Origin: Rhizobium sp.
GTDB lineage: Bacteria > Pseudomonadota > Alphaproteobacteria > Rhizobiales > Rhizobiaceae
Assembly (NCBI GenBank): GCA_019739215.1
Contig: JAHHDR010000035.1
Span: 1 to 64,000, forward strand
DNA: 64,000 nt
Direction: 5' to 3'
In this document: positions 55,678 to 64,000 of the stretch, in pieces
How positions within the stretch are numbered: the stretch's first letter is position 1
Layout of the letters: the number at the start of each line of letters is the position of its first letter
Position numbers and translations under genes: made by a program
The notes under the pieces: generated by a model
What the model was told of the DNA's origin: nothing
What the model saw: the letters and a program-made list of their open reading frames with translations, nothing else
The model's database searches: none

Positions 55678-57831
55678 TCAGGAGGACATGAGATTGACGA
55701 TGGGAAGCTGTCGCACCGGGGCGCCGGTCAGTTTCCGCCAGGCATTGGCGACGGCCGGACCCACGGGGGGGACGCCCGGTTCGCCGACACCGGTCGGTTT
55801 CTCCGTCGACTTGATGATCTCGACTGCGACATCCGGCATCTCGTTGATGCGGATCGACCGGTAATCGTGGAAGTTTGACTGTACGATCCGCCCGCCCTGT
55901 CCAAGGGTCACGGCATCGAACAGCACCGCGCCCAGCCCGTAGCCGATGCCGCCCTCCATCTGGGCCCTGATGATGTTTGGATTGACTGCGATGCCGCAAT
56001 CCACCGCGCACCACACCTTGTGGACGCGCGGCGCGCCATCGGGGCCGACGGACACCTCCGCCACCTGGCCGACGAAGGAGCCGAAGCTTTCGACGACTGC
56101 CACGCCATAGGCGCGGCCTTCCGGCGCCTTGGCACCCCAGTTCGCCATTTCAGCGGCCTTTCGCAGCACGCCGGCATGGCGGGAGTCCGCCTCGAGCAGG
56201 GCAAGCCTGCCTTCGACCGGATCCTTGCCCACGCGGGCGAGCAGTTCATCGACGAAGGTCTCCACGGCGAAGCCTGTATGCGTGTGGCCGACCGAACGCC
56301 ACCAGAGCGGCGGGATTGCCAGCTTGATATTGTGGGACGTCACCTTGAGATTGGGGATCTTGTAGGGAAGATTGGATGCGCCCTCCACCGAGGTCGAATC
56401 CAGATCCGCCTTGGCCATGATCGACTGGCCGACGATGACCTGCTCCCAGGTGGTGATCTGCCCATCGGCATTGATCGCGCCGCGCATCCTGTGCGCGTAC
56501 ATCGGCCGGTAGAAGCCGCCCTGGATGTCGTCCTCGCGCGTCCACATGTGCTTGAGGGGCCGGTCCCGGCCGCTGGCGGCATAGACAGCCGCCGCTTCCT
56601 GCATGTAGGGCGAGCCGAACTGGGCCTTGCGGCCGAAGCTGCCGCCGGCGAGCTGCGTGTTCACCCGCACCTTCGATTCGTCCATGCCCAGGATCTGTGC
56701 CGCGACCTGCTGGTCGAAGCCGGGAAACTGCGCCCCGTTATAGATATCGACCGAGCCGTCGGCTGCCTTGATGAACACCGCGTCGAGCGGCTCCATCGGC
56801 GCGTGGGCAAGGAAGGGGAAGACGATTTCGGACTCCAGCGTCTGTATCCCTTCCTGCCGGAAGGCGTCCGCGACGTTGCCGGTGTTGGTGGCCTCGAGAC
56901 CCGGCCGGTCGAAGTGGCTGGCGAATTCCGCCGCGAGCTGCTGCGAGGAGCGGGTCTCCGCCTGGCCGAGGTCCCAGTCGACGGTGAGCGCGTCGCGGGC
57001 CTTAAGCGCCGAGAAGGTGTTGTCGGCATAGATCGCCACGCCCTGCGGGATCTGCTTGATATCGACGACGCCAGGCACCTTGCGCGCCTCTGTATCATCG
57101 AAGGATTTCACCGTGGCGCCGAAATGCTTGGGATGGGCAACGACCGCGACCAGCAGGTTTTCCGGCATGATGTCGAGGGTGAAGATCGCCGTGCCATCGG
57201 TCTTGCCGCGTGTATCGAGCTTGGGCAGGTCCGTGCCGATCAGCACGAAGTCCTTCGGATCCTTCAGTTTCGGATCATCGGGCGGGACCTGTTTGGCAGC
57301 GCTGTCGGCGAAGGCGCCGAAGCCGCTGTCCTTGCCCGAGCCGGCATGCTTGATGCGGCCCTTCTCCACGGTGATTTCGGCGGCGGGCACGCCCCAGGCC
57401 TCGGCGGCGGCGGCGACCAGCATGGCGCGCGCGGTGGCGCCCGCCTTGCGCATCTGCTCGTAGGCATTGGCGATCGAGCTCGATCCGCCGGTACCCTGGA
57501 GGCCGAAGGCAAGGTTGGCATAGACCTTGTTGTCGGTCGGCGAATGGACCGCGCGCATCTGGGCCCAATCGGCATCCAGTTCCTCGGCGACAAGCGTTGC
57601 AAGGCCGGTGAAGGGGCCCTGGCCGAATTCGATGTGCTTTGACAGGACGGTGACGGTGTCGTCGGTGCCGATCTTGACGAAGGCGTTCATCGGCTTGAGG
57701 TCAGGGGCTCCGCCAGCCTGCACGCCCATGGTCGAAGCCGCGAGAAACTTCGGGGCGATGGCGACGCCGATAACAAGGCCGGTGCCGGCGAGAAAGCCGC
57801 GACGCGTGGTGGCAAAATCGTGAATGGTCAT
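55678..57831 (-). CDS. Molybdenum hydroxylase large subunit (IorB-like, Tat-exported)
   Basis: 717 residues. Starts with a twin-arginine signal [15 protein letters not shown], so it is exported folded to the periplasm. Xanthine dehydrogenase-type molybdopterin fold of the isoquinoline 1-oxidoreductase branch: [16 protein letters not shown] near residue 70, [16 protein letters not shown] near 110, [14 protein letters not shown] near 395, and the C-terminal glutamate segment [13 protein letters not shown]. Hydroxylates an N-heterocycle or oxidises an aldehyde; substrate unknown. Three bases after the Fe-S subunit. Confidence 0.88.
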   Translation of the reverse strand: MTIHDFATTRRGFLAGTGLVIGVAIAPKFLAASTMGVQAGGAPDLKPMNAFVKIGTDDTVTVLSKHIEFGQGPFTGLATLVAEELDADWAQMRAVHSPTDNKVYANLAFGLQGTGGSSSIANAYEQMRKAGATARAMLVAAAAEAWGVPAAEITVEKGRIKHAGSGKDSGFGAFADSAAKQVPPDDPKLKDPKDFVLIGTDLPKLDTRGKTDGTAIFTLDIMPENLLVAVVAHPKHFGATVKSFDDTEARKVPGVVDIKQIPQGVAIYADNTFSALKARDALTVDWDLGQAETRSSQQLAAEFASHFDRPGLEATNTGNVADAFRQEGIQTLESEIVFPFLAHAPMEPLDAVFIKAADGSVDIYNGAQFPGFDQQVAAQILGMDESKVRVNTQLAGGSFGRKAQFGSPYMQEAAAVYAASGRDRPLKHMWTREDDIQGGFYRPMYAHRMRGAINADGQITTWEQVIVGQSIMAKADLDSTSVEGASNLPYKIPNLKVTSHNIKLAIPPLWWRSVGHTHTGFAVETFVDELLARVGKDPVEGRLALLEADSRHAGVLRKAAEMANWGAKAPEGRAYGVAVVESFGSFVGQVAEVSVGPDGAPRVHKVWCAVDCGIAVNPNIIRAQMEGGIGYGLGAVLFDAVTLGQGGRIVQSNFHDYRSIRINEMPDVAVEIIKSTEKPTGVGEPGVPPVGPAVANAWRKLTGAPVRQLPIVNLMSS

Positions 57832-57834
57832 GGC

Positions 57835-58293
57835 TCAACCCTCCATCGACTTGGCAGCGTCGTGGATCGCCGCTCGTATGCGATGATACGTGGCGCATCG
57901 ACAGATGTTGCCGGTCATCGCGCCATCGATCTCGTCGTCGGTCGGTTTCGGCACCACCTGCAGCAGGGCCACCGCCGACATGATCTGCCCGGATTGGCAG
58001 TAGCCGCATTGCGGCACGTCGAGGCCGGTCCAGGCGAGCTTGATCGCTTCGGCCTCCTTGCCCTCGATGCCTTCGATCGTCACGACGTCGGATCCGTCGA
58101 TGCTGGAGACCGGCGTGATGCAGGATCGGCGCGGCATGCCGTCGAGATGCACGGTGCATGCGCCGCACTGGGCGACGCCGCAGCCATACTTGGTGCCCGT
58201 GAGTTTCTCGAAATCGCGGATCACCCAGAGCAGCGGCGTCTCGGGATCGCCGTCGAAGTTTCGTTCTTTTCCGTTGAGTGTGAACGTGACCAT
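57835..58293 (-). CDS. (2Fe-2S) subunit of molybdenum hydroxylase (IorA-like)
   Basis: 152 residues. Plant-type 2Fe-2S cluster CGVAQCGACTVH near residue 40 and the second cluster CGYCQSGQ with CRCATYHRIR. Transfers electrons from the molybdenum site. ATG at 58293 follows GAAAGGAAGC; it is the first gene of the three-gene operon. Confidence 0.92.
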   Translation of the reverse strand: MVTFTLNGKERNFDGDPETPLLWVIRDFEKLTGTKYGCGVAQCGACTVHLDGMPRRSCITPVSSIDGSDVVTIEGIEGKEAEAIKLAWTGLDVPQCGYCQSGQIMSAVALLQVVPKPTDDEIDGAMTGNICRCATYHRIRAAIHDAAKSMEG

Positions 58294-58662
58294 GTCCAAG
58301 CTTCCTTTCAGGGGAGCCGGCAATGAAAGGGCTCCACGACGTCAAGATCTGGTAGAGCCCGGTTAACGAGGTCCCGGACCGGGGAAACGGATTTTGGAAT
58401 ACAGTCGGCACCGATGCGCGCCGATCAAATCAACAGGCCGTGAACGCGTCAGAGTTGATCAGAAGTGCCAAGCCCACACCTGCACGCGACGTGAAATGCG
58501 CATGATCGCGTGTTTGTTCCGTCGTCGGCGAAAAATACTTGTCGCGGGATTTCCGACGATCGGACCTGTGTCCGGATCGGGCGACCAGACGGGTCTCGGG
58601 CCTGCGGGCTCGATCACCGGAGACGCGGCAGCCCGTTCCAATCCAGTCAAGCAAACGCACAC

Positions 58663-58692
58663 CTGCCGGGCACATGCTGATGTGCCCGGCAG
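58663..58692. repeat. Perfect 12-base inverted repeat in an otherwise empty gap
   Basis: CTGCCGGGCACA, loop TGCTGA, TGTGCCCGGCAG, in the 494-base gap between the IorA start and the end of the large repeat protein gene. No T-run follows on either strand, so it may be a non-classical terminator for the repeat protein gene or a dispersed palindromic element. Nothing else in the gap is convincing; open frames there look random. Confidence 0.6.
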
Positions 58693-58787
58693 ACGAGGTG
58701 AAAGGCAATTGTCCGTGAAGCTGTGCCCTGGCGCCACCGGCGCAGCACTGCGCGCCGGTCGACACCAAGGGCTTCCTTCCGATCCGT

Positions 58788-61700
58788 CTAGAAGAGGAAC
58801 ATGTCCTCCGTCAGGTCGGCGGCCTCGAAGTTCCTGATGATGAGCACCGAGCCGTCGTCCGTCTTGATCTTCACATTGTTGCCGACGTCATGGAGGTGGT
58901 TTTCCACGAGGTCCGCGAAGTCGTCGATGCCCTTGGCGCGGGAGAGGTCGATGATATCAACCTCCAATGGATCGAAGTCCTTGATCACGTCGCGGCCGTA
59001 CTTGTTGCCGAAGACGAAGGTGTCTGCGCCATCCTCGCCGGTCAGTTTGTCGTTGCCGCGCTTGCCGTCCATGATGTTGTCGAACCCGTTGCCGACGAGC
59101 TTGTCCTTGCCCTTCGTGCCGACGGGATCGGGAGGCGCGACCGGATTGGTGACCGTTAGTTCGAACTCGTCATTGGCCGACAGGGCGCCGTCGCTGGCGG
59201 TCACCACGATGGTGTAGAGACCGGCATCGGTGGTGGTCGGCGTGCCGGAGAAGACCCCGGTGGCGGTGTCGAAAGTCATCCATGCGGGCGCCGCGCCGCC
59301 ATTGACGGTGATCGTGTAGTTGAGGTCGGTGCCTTCGGCGTCGGTGAAGTGACCGTCGCCGATCGTCAGCAGTATGGCAGCCCCGCTTTCGGCGGACAGG
59401 TCCTCATTGGCGAGCGACAGCACCGGCGCCGTATTCACGGGGTCTGGGTCTGGGTCTGGCCCCGGGCCCGGCCCTGGTCCTGTCGATTCGGCCGTGCCGA
59501 GGATCGCGATCGACACGACCTGTGTCGTTCCATCGGTCGCGAGAACCTCGATGTCGTCGGCGTAGGTCATGCCGGCGGCGAACTCGTTGTGCGGGCCGTC
59601 CATCGTATAGGTCCAGTTGCCGCCGGCGCTCAGGACAAGGTCGCCGTATTTGCCGGCATAGCTGGTCGCCTGGAACGTCGCGGGACTGTCGATATCGCTG
59701 ATGGTCAGAGCTCCGCTCGTGCTGAGCGCGGCATTGGTTTCCGTCAACTGGGCGCTGGTCTTGCCTCCGATGATCGCGGCGTCGTTGGTACCGGTGATCG
59801 TAATCGTGATCTCCTGCTGCGTGCCGTCGACGGAACTGACCGTGACCTTGTCCGTGGCGACCGCGCCGGCCGCGAGGCTGTCGAGGGCGTCTGACGTGGT
59901 ATAGGTCCACTTGCCGTCAGCGCCGATGACGAGATCACCATAGGTACCGTCGATCGTTGCAGGCTGGAAGGCGGCCTCGCCGGCGTCCGGATCAGTGATT
60001 GTGAGCTGACCCGTGGCAGTCAGGATGGCGTTGGTCTCGGTCAACGCCGCGCCGGTGTCGCCGCTGATGCTGGCACCGTCGGAGTCCGGCGTCACGTTGA
60101 TGGTGATCGTCTTGACGACACTCGCGCCGTTGGGGTCGGTGATCGTCACGGCGAAGCTGTCGGGTCCGGTATAGTCTGCCGCCGGCGTGTAAGTGAAGTT
60201 CCCATTGAGGTTGAGGATGAGCGTGCCATTCGCTGGCCCGGATTGTATCCCGTAGTTCAGGTTGCTGCTTTCGACGTCCTGTCCGACAATGGTGCCGTTC
60301 ACCGATCCGTCCTCGACCACGGTGAAACTCTGCACATTGCCCGTCGTCGGCGCATCGTTGACGGGGGTGATGGTGAGGTTGATGGTCTTGGTCGTGGTGC
60401 CGTTCTTGCCGTCGCTGATGGTGACGACGAAGCTGTCGGCGCCGTTGCTGTTGGCCGTCGGCGTGTATTCGAAGCTGCCGTTGGCATTCAGCGTCAACGC
60501 GCCCTTGGTGGGGCCCGTGTTGATCGCATAGGTCAGGATGTCGCCGTCGACGTCCTGGCCGACGACGGTGCCGTTGATCTTGTTGTCCTCGAGCGCGGTG
60601 AAGGACTGGGCAGTGCCGGCAGTGGGCGCGTCATTGACCGGGGTGACGGTCAGATTGATGGTCTTGGTCGTGGTGCCACCCTTGCCATCGCTGATGCTGA
60701 CAGTGAAGCTGTCGCTACCGTTGCTGTTAAGGGCCGGGGTGTACTCGAAGCTGCCGTTGGGGTTCAGTGTAAGGGTGCCCTTGGTCGGGCCAGCTCCGGA
60801 GACAAGCGTGTAGACAAGGCCGTCGCCATCGAGGTCCTGTCCGACGATCGTGCCGCTGACCTTGGTGTCTTCATTGGTCGTGAAGGCCTGGGGCGTACCT
60901 GCAGTCGGCGGCGTATTGGATGGCGCGGCGTCGGTGCCGAAGACACGCTGATAGGTGCCTTCTGCGGAACCATCCTGACCCACCGACCACCAGGTGATCA
61001 CCCATTTTCCGTCCGGCAGAGCGGTGATGATCGGATTGTGCTGATCGCCAAGTGTATAAGTGTTGACCTGTGTCTCGCCGCCGTCAGGGGTTCCGTCAGG
61101 CTTGTAGGCCTGCATGTAGACGCTTCCGCCACTGCCGTCCTGCGTATAGGACTGCCAGGTGACGACCCAACCGCCATTGTTCAGTGCTGTGGTATGCGGT
61201 ATGGCCTGAGAGTTCGTGGTCGTCGTGTTGACGCGGTGCTCGGTGCCTCGGGGGCTTCCGTTCTCATTGTAAACCTGTTGATATACACCATAGTCAGCGC
61301 CGTCCTGCGTGTAGGATTGCCAAGTGACGACCCAGCCACCGTCGTCAAGCGCGGTCACCTGCGGGTTTTCTTGGCGGTTGACTATCTGGGTATTTACCCT
61401 GACTTCCGTCCCTTGCTTGGTGCCGTTGGCGTTGAAGGCCTGCTGATAGATGTCGTTGACATTGCCGCCTGGCTGATTGGCCATCCAGGTGACAACCCAG
61501 CCACCATCGTCGAGGACCGCGATCCTCGGCCGGACCTGGTCACCGGCCGCGACGCTGCTGACGGCGGTCTCGCTCCCACGCTTGCTACCGTCTGCATTGA
61601 AGGCCTGCACATAGGTGCCGCCCAAGTCGCCGTCCTGACTATCGGAACGCCAGAGGACGACCCATCCGCCATCCGGCAGGGCGACTACCGGGCGCAAAGT

Positions 61701-62315
61701 GTGATAATAGTCATTGGCGGCGATTGTGTCGGCATCGGTTGCGGCCGAAAGGGTGAGCGTCTGGTTGCCGCCGGTGAAAGTGTTGACTAATGTTTCAGTG
61801 CCCTGTTTCGACCCATCCGCATTGTAGACCTGCTGGTAGATGCCGAAACCGCTGCCGTCCTGTCCGTCCGATTGCCAGGTGACCACCCATCCCCCATCGG
61901 TGAGTGTCGCGATCTGCGGCATGTGCTGGGAGCCAGTTGTATGGGTGTTGACGAGCTGCTCGCCGATACGCTCCGAGCCATTGGCATTGTACACCTTCTG
62001 GTAAACGCCGTAGCTGCTGCCATCCTGGTTCTCGGAGCGCCAGGTGACGACCCAGCCGCCATCTCCGAGTGCGACGATGCGCGGCAGTGACTGCTCGCCA
62101 GCGACCTGGGTGTTGACCCGCACTTCACCGCCGACGGGCGTGCCGTTGGGCGCATAGACCTGCTGGTAGACCCCGCTGGTGTTGGATGCGTCCTGTGAGT
62201 AGGAGCGCCATGTGACCACCCAGCCACCATTGGGAAGGACTGCGACCTGGGCGCTCTCCTGAGCATTCGCCGTATGTGTGTTAACCCTGTATTCTTCGCC
62301 CGCAACAATCGCCAT
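58788..62315 (-). CDS. Large secreted-type repeat protein (RTX-like)
   Basis: 1175 residues, acidic, few cysteines, no signal peptide. Residues ~1-465: eight repeats of about 55 residues built around GGWVVTW, each with VNT, QDG and YQQVYN elements. Then three Ig/cadherin-like modules of ~92 residues (each starting with an NDAPT-like motif), two VCBS modules (TETNA, GTYGDL, ending TGTNDA), a Pro-Gly-Asp linker (PGPGPGPDPDPDPV), one more cadherin-like domain, and a C-terminal RTX-like end (GNGFDNIMDGKRGNDKLTGE, then ADTFVFG). This fits type I secretion and a surface or biofilm role. No secretion ATPase gene is nearby. ATG at 62315 follows GCGGAGGGTGTA. Confidence 0.85.
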   Translation of the reverse strand: MAIVAGEEYRVNTHTANAQESAQVAVLPNGGWVVTWRSYSQDASNTSGVYQQVYAPNGTPVGGEVRVNTQVAGEQSLPRIVALGDGGWVVTWRSENQDGSSYGVYQKVYNANGSERIGEQLVNTHTTGSQHMPQIATLTDGGWVVTWQSDGQDGSGFGIYQQVYNADGSKQGTETLVNTFTGGNQTLTLSAATDADTIAANDYYHTLRPVVALPDGGWVVLWRSDSQDGDLGGTYVQAFNADGSKRGSETAVSSVAAGDQVRPRIAVLDDGGWVVTWMANQPGGNVNDIYQQAFNANGTKQGTEVRVNTQIVNRQENPQVTALDDGGWVVTWQSYTQDGADYGVYQQVYNENGSPRGTEHRVNTTTTNSQAIPHTTALNNGGWVVTWQSYTQDGSGGSVYMQAYKPDGTPDGGETQVNTYTLGDQHNPIITALPDGKWVITWWSVGQDGSAEGTYQRVFGTDAAPSNTPPTAGTPQAFTTNEDTKVSGTIVGQDLDGDGLVYTLVSGAGPTKGTLTLNPNGSFEYTPALNSNGSDSFTVSISDGKGGTTTKTINLTVTPVNDAPTAGTAQSFTALEDNKINGTVVGQDVDGDILTYAINTGPTKGALTLNANGSFEYTPTANSNGADSFVVTISDGKNGTTTKTINLTITPVNDAPTTGNVQSFTVVEDGSVNGTIVGQDVESSNLNYGIQSGPANGTLILNLNGNFTYTPAADYTGPDSFAVTITDPNGASVVKTITINVTPDSDGASISGDTGAALTETNAILTATGQLTITDPDAGEAAFQPATIDGTYGDLVIGADGKWTYTTSDALDSLAAGAVATDKVTVSSVDGTQQEITITITGTNDAAIIGGKTSAQLTETNAALSTSGALTISDIDSPATFQATSYAGKYGDLVLSAGGNWTYTMDGPHNEFAAGMTYADDIEVLATDGTTQVVSIAILGTAESTGPGPGPGPDPDPDPVNTAPVLSLANEDLSAESGAAILLTIGDGHFTDAEGTDLNYTITVNGGAAPAWMTFDTATGVFSGTPTTTDAGLYTIVVTASDGALSANDEFELTVTNPVAPPDPVGTKGKDKLVGNGFDNIMDGKRGNDKLTGEDGADTFVFGNKYGRDVIKDFDPLEVDIIDLSRAKGIDDFADLVENHLHDVGNNVKIKTDDGSVLIIRNFEAADLTEDMFLF

Positions 62316-62548
62316 TACACCCTCCGCTAGACTGACAGGCGGTTATTATGAGTGGGCTGGTTGCAATAACAATTCATCAAAACGGAGGAGTGTTATGCTG
62401 TTCCGACGGAAGGAGTGGGTACGTCGTAGTTCTTTTGAATATAGTCAAATTTTTATAGAAATTACTTCTGAATCTAAAGACGATTTCGGGCAAGCGCGAA
62501 ACCTTCCGCGCGATAACAGTGTCCGAAATTCTTTTCTATACTGAACTG

Positions 62549-62791
62549 TCAGGCGCTATCGCGAGATGCGCGATCGAAAGCCATGCCGTAGAGCCATGCG
62601 ACGAACATGAGGCCAATCACCGCCACCAGCGCCAGCATGCTCATGACAATGCCGGGGCGTCGGTCGATGGCGCCGGACGCGCGCTCGAGCCTGACAGCAT
62701 TGGCCATCAGGTGGTCCGTTAGTCGCCGGTCGCTGTCGCGTCCAGGGGCGACGTCACCCTGGTCCTGTTGCGAAGAAAGCGGCAGTGGCAT
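62549..62791 (-). CDS. Small protein with one C-terminal membrane helix
   Basis: 80 residues from ATG 62791 (AGGAGCCAGCC upstream). Polar N-terminal half (DRRLTDHLMANAVRLERASG) and one membrane helix near residues 50-70 (SMLALVAVIGLMFVAWLYG). No family recognised. The 233-base gap between this gene and the repeat protein gene is AT-richer than its surroundings and probably holds the promoter of the latter. Confidence 0.55.
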   Translation of the reverse strand: MPLPLSSQQDQGDVAPGRDSDRRLTDHLMANAVRLERASGAIDRRPGIVMSMLALVAVIGLMFVAWLYGMAFDRASRDSA

Positions 62792-62884
62792 GGCTGGCTC
62801 CTGGTTCTTTCCATCCGATACTATTGGCACGAACGGGAGACAATTCGGCCAATATGATTAGGTGCTCGCCGACGGTGATGAACG

Positions 62885-64000
62885 TCAGTGGACCGGGGTC
62901 GCGGGGCGGCGCTCCGGGTGGCGCGGCGGCAGCGGCACGACGCCGAAGCCGTTGCGACCGTCCTTCTTCCGACCGAGCTCGCGATCGATGATGTCGGCCA
63001 TGGCCTGGCGGAAGCGTTCACCGCCGAAGCTCATGGCATGAGCGCGGATCGCCACAGGGTCGAAGAGGTCCTGCGCGTGTTCGAATTCCTCGACTGCGTC
63101 GACCAGCGCATCCTCGGACTGCTCGCCGAACAGCATCCCGGTCCTGCCATGGATGACCGTCTCGACCGCGCCGCCGCTGCCATAGGCGATCACCGGCCGA
63201 CCGCTCGCCATCGCCTCCACCGGCACCATGCCGAAATCCTCTTCGCCCGGAAAGATAAGCGCCCGGCAGCTGGCGAGATATGTCTTCAGGGTTTCGAACG
63301 GCACCTTGCCGAGAAACTCGATGTTGGGTCCGGCGATCTGCTTCAGGGCGTCGATGTCGCCGGATTTGCCGCCGCCGATGATGACCAGCCGCTTGCCAAG
63401 CGTGTTGAAGGCGCGGACCGCCAGGTCGATCCGCTTGTAGGGTACGATCTGGCCGGCGCAGAGGTAGAAGTCGCCGATAGTCGATACCGGGGAGAAGTCC
63501 TCGACGCTGACCGGCGGGAAGATGACCGAGGCATTGCGCCGGTAATACTTGTTGATGCGGGCCGCGACATGGCTGGAATTGGCGACGAACCGGTCGACCC
63601 GCAAGCTGGTATTGGCGTCCCAGGAGCGCAGCAGCGGCGCGATGACGGGCATGACCATGCGGGTCAGACGCCCCGACGTGGCGCGGTAGCCGTGATAATG
63701 ATCCCAGAGATAGCGCATCGGCGAGTGGCAATAGCAGATATGCGTCGCGTGGGGCGGCGGGATGATGCCCTTGGCGGGACCGGACTCGCTCGAAATGATC
63801 AGGTCGTATCCGGTGAGATCGAAGTTCTCGATTGCGAAGGGCATCAGGGGCAGCAGCGACTGGTAGTGCTTGAGCGCGCCGGGGATCTTCTGCAGGAAGG
63901 ACGTGAAGATCCGGTGCCGGTTGATCTTGTCCGACACCTTGCTGCGGTCGTGGACCAGGGTGAAGATATCGGCATCCGGATACATGTCGCACAGCGCTTC
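62885..64000 (-). CDS. Family 4-type glycosyltransferase (5' end beyond window)
   Basis: 372 residues visible, start outside. GT-B fold: acceptor domain with HICYCHSPMRYLWDHYHGYR and FVANSSHVAARINKYYRR, donor domain with YLCAGQIVPYKRIDLAVRAF, IIGGGKSGD, and the EX7E-type motif FPGEEDFGMVPVEAMASGRP. Transfers a sugar, probably mannose or similar, to a surface polysaccharide or lipid carrier. C terminus is rich in proline, histidine and arginine. Confidence 0.88.
   Translation of the reverse strand, partial: EALCDMYPDADIFTLVHDRSKVSDKINRHRIFTSFLQKIPGALKHYQSLLPLMPFAIENFDLTGYDLIISSESGPAKGIIPPPHATHICYCHSPMRYLWDHYHGYRATSGRLTRMVMPVIAPLLRSWDANTSLRVDRFVANSSHVAARINKYYRRNASVIFPPVSVEDFSPVSTIGDFYLCAGQIVPYKRIDLAVRAFNTLGKRLVIIGGGKSGDIDALKQIAGPNIEFLGKVPFETLKTYLASCRALIFPGEEDFGMVPVEAMASGRPVIAYGSGGAVETVIHGRTGMLFGEQSEDALVDAVEEFEHAQDLFDPVAIRAHAMSFGGERFRQAMADIIDRELGRKKDGRNGFGVVPLPPRHPERRPATPVH

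Noticed and set aside
56020..57642. A 540-residue open frame opposite the molybdenum hydroxylase
   Set aside because: Shadow frame; the minus-strand protein has all expected motifs.
58394..58837. A 147-codon open frame in the gap before the repeat protein gene
   Set aside because: No ribosome site, odd composition, and it runs into the end of the repeat protein gene on the opposite strand.

Overview
The window looks like chromosomal DNA of a GC-rich alphaproteobacterium of the order Hyphomicrobiales (Rhizobiales), most likely Rhizobiaceae-like. The basis is gene content and order: rutR/pyd/preTA, a livGF-DUF6867-livJ block, a thu-like sugar operon, the cisplatin-type ligase pair, pobR/pobA, and the small protein beside cspA. 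I see no phage, insertion sequence, CRISPR array or rRNA. One tRNA gene, tRNA-Arg(CCG), is present.

The dominant structural feature is a giant inverted repeat filling the first 25.8 kb. Base x pairs with base 25826-x. The outer ~9 kb of each arm (1-8990 and 16835-25825) keeps constant register and identical reading frames. The inner ~3.9 kb of each arm carries many one-base insertions and deletions, mostly in homopolymers and mostly different in the two arms. The axis is a 40-base loop at 12893-12932 inside livG, and livG has no N-terminal half on either side. I read this as a fold-back assembly or read artefact at a contig end, with unpolished sequence near the axis. The right arm, continuous with the rest of the window, is the trustworthy copy. 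The left arm is annotated as a mirror copy.

Right arm and its continuation (12.9-37.4 kb): a branched-chain amino-acid-type ABC operon (livG fragment, livF, DUF6867 protein, livJ), then a reductive pyrimidine degradation locus. The locus holds an NMT1/THI5-like ABC transporter, a cupin, dihydropyrimidinase (pydB), a LysE-type exporter, N-carbamoyl-beta-alanine amidohydrolase (pydC) and the divergent regulator rutR. The first enzyme of the pathway, dihydropyrimidine dehydrogenase (preT-preA), lies 8-11 kb further on. Matching RutR-type operators at 25566-25581 and 37376-37391 tie the two parts together. Between them sit a methyltransferase, two drug/metabolite transporters, a potassium channel, a 24-codon small ORF with a strong terminator, a DNA exonuclease/ligase pair, a FitAB/VapBC toxin-antitoxin pair and an MscS channel.

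37.4-44.1 kb: small membrane proteins, pobR/pobA (4-hydroxybenzoate hydroxylation) around an inverted-repeat operator, a DUF2325 protein, a heme-monooxygenase-like protein, a VOC protein, a DUF423 protein, a truncated haemoglobin and a LacI regulator. 44.2-52.7 kb: a sugar uptake and oxidation operon with two Gfo/Idh/MocA dehydrogenases, a TIM-barrel isomerase, a full sugar ABC transporter and ThuA; several of its genes carry single-base frameshifts that look like uncorrected homopolymer errors. 52.7-64 kb: tRNA-Arg, a fatty acid desaturase, cspA with a clear promoter and leader, a molybdenum hydroxylase operon with a c-type cytochrome (IorAB-like), a 1175-residue secreted-type repeat protein, and a glycosyltransferase cut by the window edge.
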